NCBI RefSeq assembly: GCF_019793435.1
Contig: NZ_JAILYH010000013.1
Location: 164,485 to 228,484, forward strand
DNA length: 64,000 nt
Source: Rhizobium redzepovicii
GTDB lineage: Bacteria > Pseudomonadota > Alphaproteobacteria > Rhizobiales > Rhizobiaceae
Direction of reading: 5' to 3'
Below are positions 19,741-29,820 of this stretch, piece by piece. A program made the translations under genes and the position numbers. Position 1 is the first letter of the stretch. Each line of letters opens with the position of its first letter. Below the pieces are notes generated by a model. The model did no database searches, was not told the origin of the DNA, and saw only the letters and a program-made list of their open reading frames with translations.

Positions 19741-20696
19741 ATGTCCGCAATCCCTCTTTCCACCCCTGAAACCGTCGAGGAACAGCCGGTCAGCCTGTGG
19801 CGCGACGCCTGGTATCGGCTGAAGCGCAACAAGCTCGCCGTCTTCGGTCTCGTCATCGTGTTGATCCTCGCTTTCACGGCGATCTTCGGGCCTTACCTGA
19901 CGCCCTATGACTATCTCGGCCAGGACCTCAACGCTCGCAACGCCCTGCCGTCGATGAGCCATCTCTTCGGAACCGACGATCTCGGCCGCGACGTCTTCAG
20001 CCGCGTGGTCTTTGGCACGCGGACCGCTTTCCTCGTCGCGGTCATCGTCACCTTCTTCGCGGTGCTGATCGGTCTCACGCTGGGTGCCGTAGCGGGTTTC
20101 TTCGGCAATCCCTTCGACCGCGTCATCATGTGGCTGACTGACGTGACGATGTCGGTTCCCAACCTGCTGCTCGTCGTTGTCATCAACGCCTCGCTGAAAT
20201 CGCCGATCACCCGTTGGATGGAGGCGCGTTACCTCGAGACCCTCAATCCCTTCTACCGCCAGACGATCTGGGTGGATTTCATCCTCGTCTTCGGGTCGAT
20301 GGCGCTGATCTCCTGGCCGCCTTACGCGCGCCTGGTGCGCGCCCAGGTGCTGTCGATCCGCAGCCGGCCCTATATCACCGCGGCCCAGGCGCTCGGCCTG
20401 TCGAATTGGGTCATCATCAAGCGTTATGTCGTGCCGAATGCGCTCGGGCCGCTGATCGTTTCGGTCAGCGCCGGTCTCGGCACGGCGATGGTGCTGGAAA
20501 GCGCCTTCAGCTTCCTCGGTGTCGGCGTCAACCCGCCGACGCCCAGCTGGGGCAATATGATCTCGGACGGCCTTCGCGTCTGGCAGCACTATCCGCATCT
20601 TCTCGCCGCTCCGGCGGCCGTGCTCGGCCTTGCCTCGGTTGCCTTCAGCTTCCTCGGCGACGGCCTCAACGACGCGCTCAATCCGCGGGGCAGCAA

Positions 20697-20700
<4 letters not shown>
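19741..20700 (+). CDS. ABC transporter permease (DppC family)
   Basis: Second permease, 319 residues, with the OppC_N segment WRDAWYRLKRNKLAVFGL at residues 20-37, the FGTDDLGRDVFSRV motif near residue 77 and the EAA-like AAQALGLSNWVIIKRYV. Six hydrophobic segments are expected. The ATG is two bases after the dppB-like stop; the TGA overlaps the ATPase start. Forms the heterodimeric channel with the preceding permease. Confidence 0.9.
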
Positions 20701-21703
<1,003 letters not shown>

Positions 21704-21704
<1 letters not shown>

Positions 21705-22696
21705 TGGCTGCGCAACCGCTGCTTAAGGTTGAAAACCTGGTCAAGCATTTCCACGTCAGGCTCGGCGCCTTCGGCGAACGCTCGGCAACCGTCTATGCGC
21801 TCGACAATGTCAACCTCGACATCATGGAGGGCGAGACGCTGAGCCTCGTCGGCGAATCCGGCTGCGGTAAATCGACGACCGGCTTCACCATCCTCAATCT
21901 TTACAAGGCGACCAGCGGCAGGGTCGTCTACAAGGGCCAGGATCTCGCGACGCTCGACGAGAAGCAGATGCGGCCGTTCCGCCGCGACCTGCAGATCGTC
22001 TTCCAGGATCCCTATTCGACGCTCAATCCGCGCATGACGGTGGGCGAGGCGATCGGCGAGCCGATCCTCTTCCATAAGCTTTGCACCAAGGCCGAGCTGA
22101 AGGAGAAGGTGGCGACGCTGCTGACCGATGTCGGCCTGCCCACGCGCTTTGCCCAGCGTTATCCGCACGAGCTTTCCGGCGGCCAGCGCCAGCGCGTCGT
22201 CATTGCCCGGGCGCTGGCCTGCCAGCCGAAATTCATCGTCTGCGACGAGGCGATCTCGGCGCTCGACGTATCGATCCAGGCGCAGATTATCAACCTGCTG
22301 CTCGATCTGCAGGAGAAGTACGGGCTGACCTATCTGTTCATCGCCCATGACCTTGCGGTGGTGCGCCATATCAGCACCCGCGTCGGCGTCATGTATCTCG
22401 GCCGGCTTGCCGAACTTGCGACCCGCGAGGAGCTCTTCGACAATCCACTGCACCCCTATACCAGGGCGCTGCTATCGGCCGTGCCGGAGACCGATCCCGA
22501 GCATGAACGTACCCGCCAGCGCCAGATTCTGCAGGGCGACGTGCCGAGCCCGCTCAACCCGCCGTCAGGCTGCCGTTTCCACACGCGCTGCCCGATCGCG
22601 ATGGAGGTCTGCAGCAAGGTCATCCCTGTCTGGAAGGAAGCCAAGCCCGGCCATCTCGTCGCCTGTCACGCCGTCAATACGGAGCAGATTGCATGA
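21704..22696 (+). CDS. ABC transporter ATPase (DppF family)
   Basis: A 330-residue ATPase with Walker A GESGCGKST, signature LSGGQRQRV and Walker B FIVCDEAISALD, the form normal for DppF/OppF. The cysteine motif CRFHTRCPIAMEVC is near the C-terminus. The ATG shares one base with the previous stop (TAATG), and the end overlaps the kinase start by four bases, so transporter and kinase are coupled. Confidence 0.9.
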
Positions 22697-23754
22697 CGCT
22701 CAAGGCCGCGATCATTGCCGACGATCTGACGGGCGCGCTCGATACCGGCACGCCCTTTATCGCCGCCGGCCTTTCGGTGGCGGTCGCCGTCGATGTCGCG
22801 GCGGCCCGGGATGCGATTGCCACCGGCTGCGACGTCGTGGTCATCAACACCGCCTCTCGCGCCCTTGACGAGCGCGAGGCGGCCGAAAGGATCCGACTGG
22901 CTGTGGAGATGCTTGGCGGCGCGAAGCCCGGCATCGTCATGAAGAAGATCGATTCCCGGCTGAAGGGCAATGTCGCGGCGGAAAGCCTGACGCTGGCAGC
23001 TGCGCTCGGCCTGAAGAACATTCTTGTGGCGCCTGCCATTCCCGATCAGGAGCGCCTGACCTACCGCGGCTGCGTCGTTGGCCGCGGTGTCGACAGGCCG
23101 CTGCCGATTGCCGATCTGTTCGCGGGGGCTGACAATATTGTCGTTGCCGATGCCGAAGACGATACCGATCTCGATCAGATCGTCGAGGGTCATGTCTGGC
23201 TGACGACGCTTGGCGTCGGTGCGCGCGGCCTCGGTGCGGCGTTCGCCCGCCGGCTCGGCGAAATGGGGCGGCGGCCGGCGACGGAATTTACGGCGAGCCC
23301 GCGCACGCTGTTTGCCTTCGGCTCGCGCGATCCGATCACCTCAGCCCAGATGAACCGGCTCGAAGCCTCGGGCGCCTTATGCATGGTGGTGGATGCGCCG
23401 AAGGGGCAGATCGAATGCGGGGAGGGCCTGGCGCTGCCGGTGCTGCTGCGCTGCAGCGGCGAGATGGCGGCCGATGCGACGCTTGTCGCCGGTGACTTTG
23501 CCGCAGGCGTCAAAAGGGTGATCGACGATACCAGACCCGATATGCTGATGGTCGGCGGCGGTGATACGGCGCTGGCGGTTTTCCGTGCATTGGGGGTGCG
23601 GGTGCTTACGCCGAAGGGCGAGATCGAGGCCGGCATTCCCTGGTTCGATGTCACGGCCGCCGACGGCCGGTCTTTTCGGTGCGCCGTCAAGTCGGGGGGC
23701 TTCGGTAAGCCGGATAGTTTGTTAAAACTGGTTCTTCGGAATCAGGCGGCATAA
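22693..23754 (+). CDS. Four-carbon acid sugar kinase family protein (DUF1537, OtnK/DtnK-like)
   Basis: A 353-residue member of the DUF1537 ATP-dependent kinases that phosphorylate acid sugars such as threonate and erythronate at O4. N-terminal IADDLTGA (8-15) and KIDSRLKGN (85-93) and the C-terminal GGGDTA (around 288-293) are family landmarks. At about 350 residues it is shorter than many characterised members (about 420). Its ATG overlaps the DppF stop. The PdxA-family gene at 12100 is the classical partner that oxidises the phosphorylated product, so an acid-sugar pathway is the best reading. Confidence 0.85.
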   Translation: MTLKAAIIADDLTGALDTGTPFIAAGLSVAVAVDVAAARDAIATGCDVVVINTASRALDEREAAERIRLAVEMLGGAKPGIVMKKIDSRLKGNVAAESLTLAAALGLKNILVAPAIPDQERLTYRGCVVGRGVDRPLPIADLFAGADNIVVADAEDDTDLDQIVEGHVWLTTLGVGARGLGAAFARRLGEMGRRPATEFTASPRTLFAFGSRDPITSAQMNRLEASGALCMVVDAPKGQIECGEGLALPVLLRCSGEMAADATLVAGDFAAGVKRVIDDTRPDMLMVGGGDTALAVFRALGVRVLTPKGEIEAGIPWFDVTAADGRSFRCAVKSGGFGKPDSLLKLVLRNQAA

Positions 23755-23775
23755 GATACCGCCGGGGAGAATGAC

Positions 23776-24540
23776 GTGGTTGAAGTGAATGGCGAATCGT
23801 TGAACGCGGAAGCCGGCCCGCCGGGCAAGCCCGAACGCGGCAAGGCCGTCAAGCTGGTCGACCGCGTCTTCGACCAACTGCTCGAGCGTATCCGCGGCGG
23901 GAACTATCCGCCGGATTCACGCTTGCCGGGTGAGCATGAACTTGCCTCGATCCTGGGTGTTTCCAGGCCGATCGTGCGCGATGCGCTGGCCCGCTTGCGC
24001 GATCAGGGCATGGTCTATGCCCGGCAGGGCGCCGGCACCTTCGTCAGCGCCCATGGCTCGCCGACAACGCAGCTCGCCTATTCGCCGGTCAAGACCATCG
24101 CCGACATTCAGCGCTGCTACGAATTCCGCCTGACCATCGAGCCGGCCGCCGCCTATTTCGCCGCCAAGCGCCGCAATGAGCAGGCGATCCAGAAGATCGC
24201 CAGCGCCCTTGCCGATCTGCGCGAGGCGACCAGCCACCAGCTCCACCGCACCGATGCCGATTTCATCTTCCACCGCGCGGTGACGGAGGCAGCCAACAAT
24301 CACTATTACACCGCTTCGATCGATGCGCTGAAGGCCCATATCGCCGTCGGCATGCATCTCCACGGCCTTTCCCTCCTTGGCCCCCGCCAGGGGCTGGAAC
24401 AGGTCTATGAAGAGCATAACGCCATCTACAAGGCGATCGCCGATGGGCGGGCCGACGACGCGCAAAGGCTGATGAAGGCCCATCTCGAAGGCTCCCGCGA
24501 CCGTCTGTTCGAAGGCAGGGCGCTCGACCTGTCCTTCTGA
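23776..24540 (+). CDS. GntR-family regulator, FadR/FCD type
   Basis: A 254-residue regulator. Residues about 20-90 form the winged helix (with RLPGEHELASILGVSRPIVR) and the rest is an all-helical FCD ligand domain with DADFIFHRAV, whose Asp and His belong to the metal site. GTG at 23776 is preceded by GGGGAGA at five-base spacing; a nearby ATG is out of frame. As the last gene of the rightward operon it probably controls the whole island, with operators in the 16689-17012 and 14235-14586 gaps. The effector is probably a sugar-acid intermediate (inference). Confidence 0.88.
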   Translation: MVEVNGESLNAEAGPPGKPERGKAVKLVDRVFDQLLERIRGGNYPPDSRLPGEHELASILGVSRPIVRDALARLRDQGMVYARQGAGTFVSAHGSPTTQLAYSPVKTIADIQRCYEFRLTIEPAAAYFAAKRRNEQAIQKIASALADLREATSHQLHRTDADFIFHRAVTEAANNHYYTASIDALKAHIAVGMHLHGLSLLGPRQGLEQVYEEHNAIYKAIADGRADDAQRLMKAHLEGSRDRLFEGRALDLSF

Positions 24541-24637
24541 ACGCGCCCGGAGAGCGAAGCGCTTATCGTGGTCGGATCGGAGTATGATACCGATGACAGT
24601 CACTTCGCGACGATGCTTTCCGCTCCTGCCTTGAAGC

Positions 24638-25765
24638 TCACGTAGGGACTTCAAGGGTGAACACCGTCCGCGTGTCGTCGGATACCACCCGCAGCCGACC
24701 GCCATGCGCCTTGGCAATTTCGCTGGCGATATAGAGGCCAAGCCCGAGCCCTTGCTTGCCGCCATCCGCGACCCTGGTGAATGGCAGGAATAACCGCTCA
24801 ACGGCATCGGCCTGTATCGGTTCTCCGGTGTTAGCGACCGAGAGCTCGAACCCCGCCGCCGTCGAACGGGCGGTGATTGTTATCGGGCCGTCCGGGGATC
24901 CGTGTGCGACGGCGTTGGCAAGGAGGTTCGACGTGAGCTGTGCGAGTTTCGGACCGTCGCACATGATCGGCAGTGAGAGTTCGACGTCCGCTTCGATCCT
25001 TCTGCCGGGACGGGCTCCGGAAATCTCGTTGACGACCTGATGCAGGACAGCAGACAAATCGGTCTCGCTCAGCCTTACCGGAATCCCGCCGCCAAGTCGC
25101 CCGCGGGCAAAATCCATGATGTCGTCAATGAGACCGCTCATCCTTTTGACCGTCGCCGCCACGAGCGACACGATCCTTTCCTGCTGTTCATTGAGGGGTG
25201 ATCTGGCGATCGCGCGCATGCCGCCGTCGATCGCGGCGAGCGGGTTTCTGAGGTCGTGACCGAGGACGGCGATGAACTGCTCGCGAAGCGCCGCCGTCTC
25301 CCGTTCGTCGAGAAGCGTCCCCTCGACCGTTGCAAGGGCTTCGCGTGCCTGTTTGCCCGCCTTTCGCAGGTTCTGCTCGTAGGTCAGCCGGTTCGATGCC
25401 CGTATGATGGTCAGCCTGAGGAACAGGGGTTGCCCTGCAGCATCGCGTTGCTCGAAGCCATTCATCAGAACCGGAATCTTGCCCCCGTCGGAGTGTCGCA
25501 TCTCAAGCATGATTTCTTCGAACTCGCCCTGCATCCTGAGCATGGGCGCGAGATGGGTCTCGAGATAGATGCTGCCGCCGACGCTCAGCAGGTCGGACAG
25601 GCGTTTGCCTGCCAAATCCTGCGCCGAGCGGCCGAGCCAGCTGGCAAGCCGACTGTTCGCTCGAAGGACGACGCCGCCAGGCGAGACGACGAGATTGCCC
25701 GCCATTGTATTTTCGAAGAGGTTCTCGAAGTCGTCCTGAAGGTTTTTCGGCGCGGCTTGATCCAT
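24638..25765 (-). CDS. PAS-domain sensor histidine kinase
   Basis: A 375-residue soluble histidine kinase. A PAS domain covers about residues 10-125, a linker helix follows, and HisKA has the phospho-acceptor H170 in GHDLRNPL. The ATPase domain shows an N box (LTSNLLANAVAHG) and G box (GGKQGLGLGLYIA). There is no membrane segment, so it senses a cytoplasmic signal. The start codon is one base after the stop of the RsbQ-like hydrolase, so the two are co-transcribed. No response regulator gene is adjacent. Confidence 0.87.
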   Translation of the reverse strand: MDQAAPKNLQDDFENLFENTMAGNLVVSPGGVVLRANSRLASWLGRSAQDLAGKRLSDLLSVGGSIYLETHLAPMLRMQGEFEEIMLEMRHSDGGKIPVLMNGFEQRDAAGQPLFLRLTIIRASNRLTYEQNLRKAGKQAREALATVEGTLLDERETAALREQFIAVLGHDLRNPLAAIDGGMRAIARSPLNEQQERIVSLVAATVKRMSGLIDDIMDFARGRLGGGIPVRLSETDLSAVLHQVVNEISGARPGRRIEADVELSLPIMCDGPKLAQLTSNLLANAVAHGSPDGPITITARSTAAGFELSVANTGEPIQADAVERLFLPFTRVADGGKQGLGLGLYIASEIAKAHGGRLRVVSDDTRTVFTLEVPT

Positions 25766-25766
25766 C

Positions 25767-26567
25767 TTATGCGGCCTTGCCGAGGAAGTTTTCGATGGCG
25801 GAGATAGTCTCCTTGGGTGCGCTCAGATTGGGGCAGTGTCCGGTCGCCTTCATGATTACCAGGCTGCTGTTTGCAAGATGCCTGTGCACGTACTCGCCGA
25901 CCTCGACAGGGGCAATCACGTCGCTCGAACATTGAAGGATCAGTGTCGGGATGTCGAAGCCCTGCAAGAGATCCCTGCAGTCTGACAGAAAGGTCGTCCG
26001 GGCGAAATGGCGCGCGATCTCTGGATCCGTCCTGCAGAAGCTCTCCGTCAGTTCCTCGGCGAGCGCTGGCCTGTCCGGATTGCCCATGATGGCCGGCGCC
26101 ATCGCGCCGGACCATCCCAAGTGGTTGGAATCCAGGAACTCCATCAGCTCCTCGATCTGACCCTGTGAGAAGCCGCCGACATAGCCGTCGCTGTCGATAT
26201 AGCACGGGGAAGGGCCGACCATGACCAGCGACTTGAAGAGATCAGGACGCTTCCTGGCCGCAATCAGTCCGACCATCGCACTGACCGAATGGCCGACAAA
26301 GACAACCTTCTTCAGCGATAGGGCATCAATGATCTCCACCGCGTCGTCCGCATAGCCATCGAGGGTGGCGTACTTCTCGAAGGAATAGGCCTTCAGGTCG
26401 GACTTGCCGGCACCGACATTGTCGAACAGGACGACGCGGTATTTGTCCTCGAAGGCCGGAGCCACGAGCCGCCACATGTTGCTGTCGCAGCCAAACCCGT
26501 GCGCGAAGACCATTGCTTCGTCGCCCGTGCCGCTGACGATTACGTTGTTTCTGTCGATGATGTCCAT
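25767..26567 (-). CDS. RsbQ/KAI2-like alpha/beta hydrolase
   Basis: A 266-residue alpha/beta hydrolase of the RsbQ family, the bacterial relatives of plant KAI2 and D14 receptors. Length and triad spacing fit: S94 in GHSVSA, D216 in SSDVIAP and H244 in TGHCPNLSAP. In Bacillus, RsbQ is needed by the PAS-domain phosphatase RsbP for the energy-stress response. Here the next gene encodes a PAS-domain kinase, suggesting that the hydrolase makes or binds a small ligand read by that PAS domain. An ATG two codons upstream (26573) is equally possible; neither has a clear ribosome-binding site. Confidence 0.85.
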   Translation of the reverse strand: MDIIDRNNVIVSGTGDEAMVFAHGFGCDSNMWRLVAPAFEDKYRVVLFDNVGAGKSDLKAYSFEKYATLDGYADDAVEIIDALSLKKVVFVGHSVSAMVGLIAARKRPDLFKSLVMVGPSPCYIDSDGYVGGFSQGQIEELMEFLDSNHLGWSGAMAPAIMGNPDRPALAEELTESFCRTDPEIARHFARTTFLSDCRDLLQGFDIPTLILQCSSDVIAPVEVGEYVHRHLANSSLVIMKATGHCPNLSAPKETISAIENFLGKAA

Positions 26568-26734
26568 GAACATAACATAAACCAACGGCCCCAAAAAGAT
26601 AGCTTGATATAACGCCGCAGAGCAAGCTTCGCTCAAGTTGTTCGGAACGATTTGGATGGATCAAGCGAGGTGAATGACAATCAAGGTACTGATAGTGGGG
26701 GACATCTAGGATAGGCCGAGATTTCCTCTTCTTG

Positions 26735-27187
26735 TCAGCCGGATTTCTGTTTCTTGATGATGCTGATGTTGCCGCTCACCTCGAGGATGGCAAATTTTAT
26801 CTCCGCCACGCTTTCGATGCCCTCCTGGCTTCGAGCCGCTTGCATGACATCTTCCTTCTGCAGGCGGGCTCCTTTGAGCGCGCGTTCGTCGTAGACGCCA
26901 TCCGTTACCAGAACGGTCGGAACCCCATCGATGATATGAGCTGCGCGCGGCCACCACCTCTTCACGTAGGAGAGGCCGATGTCTGTGGTAAACAGCGTCA
27001 GGATCAAGATAACGGCGTTGGTGATGGAGAAGTCGTCGCCCAGCATTGCCTGCTGCGTGGTTTCGGAGATAACGAGAACGATGACCAGGTCGAACGGCGT
27101 CATCTGGGCCAATGTCCGCCGTCCCGACAAGCGGATGATCACGAGCAGCGTGAAATAAATTGCCAGTCCGCGGAATACTGCATCCAC
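26735..27187 (-). CDS. DUF421 (YetF-like) membrane protein
   Basis: A 150-residue protein with two or three N-terminal hydrophobic segments, the family signature GRRTLAQMTPFDLVIVL and a C-terminal cytoplasmic domain (VLVTDGVYDERALK) typical of DUF421. It starts with GTG at 27187 (GAGGGCGG just upstream), 10 bases after the preceding membrane-domain gene. The function of the family is not established; members are often linked to stress or sporulation-type regulons. Confidence 0.82.
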   Translation of the reverse strand: MDAVFRGLAIYFTLLVIIRLSGRRTLAQMTPFDLVIVLVISETTQQAMLGDDFSITNAVILILTLFTTDIGLSYVKRWWPRAAHIIDGVPTVLVTDGVYDERALKGARLQKEDVMQAARSQEGIESVAEIKFAILEVSGNISIIKKQKSG

Positions 27188-27197
27188 CGTGCCGCCC

Positions 27198-28427
27198 TCA
27201 AGGAAAGATGAAAGTGGATTGGGTCCGGACCTCTTCGCCCAGGCCGATGGTGGCGCGGCGAGCGCCGGGTTGTTGTGTTTGCAGACGGAACACGATCTGT
27301 GTCGGCTCTGCCGGGTCGGCGGCGAACACGTAACCTATCCGGCCATCACGCGCGAAGGTCGCCTTCTGGGGCGGGTCGATGCCCTGAACCGAGAAGGTTC
27401 GAAGAAAGGCGGCATCGATCGTGAAGACCCTGTCTTCGGATGAGGCTAGGAAATTCACCGTCATATCCTCGGGAGCATTCCACCGGGAGATGACGGGAAA
27501 GTCCACGGACCCATCTGATAACATCAATGTTTGCCGCGAAAACGGGCCGCCTCTTCCAAGTAAACCGAGCAAGCAGATCGCCAGAAGAAGCGTGAACATG
27601 ATCCAGGAAAGACGTTGAAGGGCCCAGAACCGTTGCTGGAATTCGGTATGATCGAGCACGCCTTCAGGCAGCGCCGGCAACCTGTATGTTGTTTCCATGC
27701 CCGCTCCCTGTACTCTTGGCTGAGAACCTGGGCCGGCCGCAAAAGTTCCCGGCGATGGCACCGTCGCCGTGTACATCGGATGTGCCGCAGTCCAGGCGTC
27801 TTCACCGATCAGGGGAACGAAGACCACCCCGCCGAGATCGTCTTCCTCGAACGCCGCGGGCCCGGTGCGCGTGACGCGTTTCAGGCGCTGCTCTTGACCG
27901 CGGCCGACCGGGATGATGAGCCGCCCTCCGAGGTTCAACTGTTCCTTCAAGGCGGACGGCACCTCGGGTGCTGCCGCAGAAACGACAATGGCGTCGAATG
28001 GGGCGGCGTCCGGCCAGCCCTTGCTGCCGTCACCCACGCGGACCTCAATATTGTGGTATCCGAGCGTCTCGAACCGGTCCCTGGCCTGAAGCGCCAGCCT
28101 TTCATGGCGCTCGATGGAATAGACCTGCCTTACGATCCGGCTCATCAGGGCTGAAGCGTAACCCGAGCCCGTGCCGACCTCGAGCGCCTTGTCGCCGGCT
28201 TTCAGACCGGCCTTTTCGAGCATCAGAGCCACAATGAACGGCTGCGAAATCGTCTGGCCGTCGCCGATCGACAGCGGCGCATCCTCATAGGCAAAATCCT
28301 CGAAGCCTGGAGCGACAAATTTTTCGCGGGGCACCGTGCGCATCGCCTCGATGACGCTTCGATCATCAATGCCACGTCGCGTCAGTTGGTGCTCCACCAT
28401 GTGATCTCGGATGCGCGTCATATCCAT
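27198..28427 (-). CDS. pcm: Protein-L-isoaspartate O-methyltransferase fused to a membrane domain
   Basis: One frame of 409 residues. Residues 1 to about 212 are a complete SAM-dependent PCMT that repairs isoaspartyl residues: VGTGSGYASALMSRIV is the SAM loop and GGRLIIPVG closes the fold. After about 30 low-complexity residues comes a second unit starting METTYRLPAL (residue 244, base 27698), with one membrane helix (WIMFTLLLAICLLGLL) and an extracytoplasmic tail. GGGAG lies six bases before that internal ATG, so the second unit may also be made alone. This could be a true fusion or the loss of a stop between two genes. No clear ribosome-binding site was seen for 28427; ATG 28421 is an alternative. 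Confidence 0.8.
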   Translation of the reverse strand: MDMTRIRDHMVEHQLTRRGIDDRSVIEAMRTVPREKFVAPGFEDFAYEDAPLSIGDGQTISQPFIVALMLEKAGLKAGDKALEVGTGSGYASALMSRIVRQVYSIERHERLALQARDRFETLGYHNIEVRVGDGSKGWPDAAPFDAIVVSAAAPEVPSALKEQLNLGGRLIIPVGRGQEQRLKRVTRTGPAAFEEDDLGGVVFVPLIGEDAWTAAHPMYTATVPSPGTFAAGPGSQPRVQGAGMETTYRLPALPEGVLDHTEFQQRFWALQRLSWIMFTLLLAICLLGLLGRGGPFSRQTLMLSDGSVDFPVISRWNAPEDMTVNFLASSEDRVFTIDAAFLRTFSVQGIDPPQKATFARDGRIGYVFAADPAEPTQIVFRLQTQQPGARRATIGLGEEVRTQSTFIFP

Positions 28428-28693
28428 GGATCAGTCTACCGTCGCCGTTAGCACCTTGGCTTCCGGGCCGGGCAGGATGGAAACAACGGGAGAGCCCGTG
28501 ATTGCGATGCGTTGCTCGGTCCATTTGGGGAACTTAGTGTGAAGAGCAAAGTTCGACAGGCATATGCGAACCTGGAGGCATCAAATCAGTAGTCGCGGCT
28601 ACACGGTACGTTGGTAAATCACGCTCCCGCGACTACTTTATGTGCGGTCATCCCTCCTCTCGGTGGAAGAGAGGAGAAGAACGGGAGCAGCTC

Positions 28694-28960
28694 ATGTGCC
28701 GAAATATCAAACCACTGTTCAATTTCGATCCGCCAGCGACGGACGATGAGATCCATGACGCCGCGCTTCAGTTCGTGCGAAAGTTGAGCGGAACCACCAA
28801 GCCGTCGAAACGCAATGAGGCGGCGTTCGAGCAGGCGGTCATGTCGATCGCCAAGTGCGCTCACGAGCTGCTGAGTTCGCTTGAGACCTCCCAACCTCCT
28901 CGTGATCGAGAGGAAGTTGCCGCAAAGGCGCGGGCGAGAACGGCGATCCGCTTCGCGTAA
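28694..28960 (+). CDS. DUF2277 family protein
   Basis: An 88-residue soluble protein beginning MCRNIKPLFNFDPPATDDEI, the hallmark of DUF2277. GGGAG precedes the ATG at 28694. The family is widespread, and its sequence suggests a link to repair or DNA-associated proteins, but no function is established. It converges on a small membrane protein gene 14 bases away. Confidence 0.8.
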   Translation: MCRNIKPLFNFDPPATDDEIHDAALQFVRKLSGTTKPSKRNEAAFEQAVMSIAKCAHELLSSLETSQPPRDREEVAAKARARTAIRFA

Positions 28961-28974
28961 GACAACTCTTCGGC

Positions 28975-29181
28975 TTACCTTGCCCCATGATCCGAGCAGA
29001 TGCGCGCTGCTTGCGCTTCGACGTCTTTCGGATCCAAGGTCGCCGTACCGCCCTGGCGATAGATGTCCGTCGAAACGGTTTTCAGGCATCGATCGAAACC
29101 AGTCCGGCGAAGCAGAATGGCACCCGCAACGGTGCCGGCCGACAACAAGGCCACAATGGCCGGTAAAATAGGATTTCGCAT
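28975..29181 (-). CDS. Small hypothetical protein with N-terminal hydrophobic segment
   Basis: A 68-residue frame with a hydrophobic stretch (ILPAIVALLSAGTVAGAILL, residues 4-23) and a polar tail with two Cys. I do not recognise it. The tail and codon usage look protein-like. It could be a membrane-anchored small protein. Confidence 0.5.
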   Translation of the reverse strand: MRNPILPAIVALLSAGTVAGAILLRRTGFDRCLKTVSTDIYRQGGTATLDPKDVEAQAARICSDHGAR

Positions 29182-29361
29182 CGGCGCCGTTCCTAAGATC
29201 TCGCTGGCACCCGGAAAGTGCCGACAGAATCCGGCGACATGTGGCCGACGTCAGCGTGCCGTCAAGACGCTTCGGCGACTTGCCCATCACTTCACGCTAT
29301 CCCAGTGCGATAGTCGAGGCGGGTTGCCAAGCGCCTTGGATCGCTTACCTGATAGCGATGG

Positions 29362-29781
29362 ATGTGCGGGTTCGATGGAGTAGGCTCCTTGTTCGAAAAA
29401 TTGCGGCATGGATTTCAACCGCCCGGAGCCAGCTTGGCTGAAATAGAAGAATGCGAAACCGAACTCGGGATCATATTGCCTGACGACTATAAGGCATTCC
29501 TGCGTGTCTCAAATGGGTTCAATGACGAGATAGGTCGGGGCTACCTGGTTGTTTGGAGCATCCAGGAGCTTGCATTGGCTGCCGGGTACGACATGTTTGA
29601 GCTCCAGGAGCGTCGCTTTCTGATCGGTTCGAACGGCGGGCCAGCTGCCTATGGCATCATAGATGGAAACTACATCTCGATCCCGTTTGTGTTCGCCGGC
29701 CCATGGGAGGATGAGGTGAGAGTGCTCGGGGGCGGCTTCGAGGAGTTCATCATGGCGATCGAAAATGGAGAGGGTTGGTAA
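29362..29781 (+). CDS. SMI1/KNR4 (SUKH) family protein
   Basis: A 139-residue SUKH-fold protein. The family core shows as LAEIEECETELGIILPDDYKAF near residues 25-46 followed by NGF and a C-terminal WEDEV-containing strand. Many SUKH proteins are immunity proteins for polymorphic toxins; no toxin gene is adjacent, so this one is an orphan. ATG at 29362 has no good ribosome-binding site. A TTG at 29389, with GGAG eight bases before it, may be the real start. Confidence 0.78.
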   Translation: MCGFDGVGSLFEKLRHGFQPPGASLAEIEECETELGIILPDDYKAFLRVSNGFNDEIGRGYLVVWSIQELALAAGYDMFELQERRFLIGSNGGPAAYGIIDGNYISIPFVFAGPWEDEVRVLGGGFEEFIMAIENGEGW

Positions 29782-29820
29782 CGGCCGCCCGTTTTGTGTT
29801 TGAACGAGAGCCTGATCTGC

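Noticed and set aside
28428..28693. A gene in the gap between pcm and the DUF2277 gene
   Set aside because: Only short frames without ribosome-binding sites; the gap is best read as a divergent promoter region.
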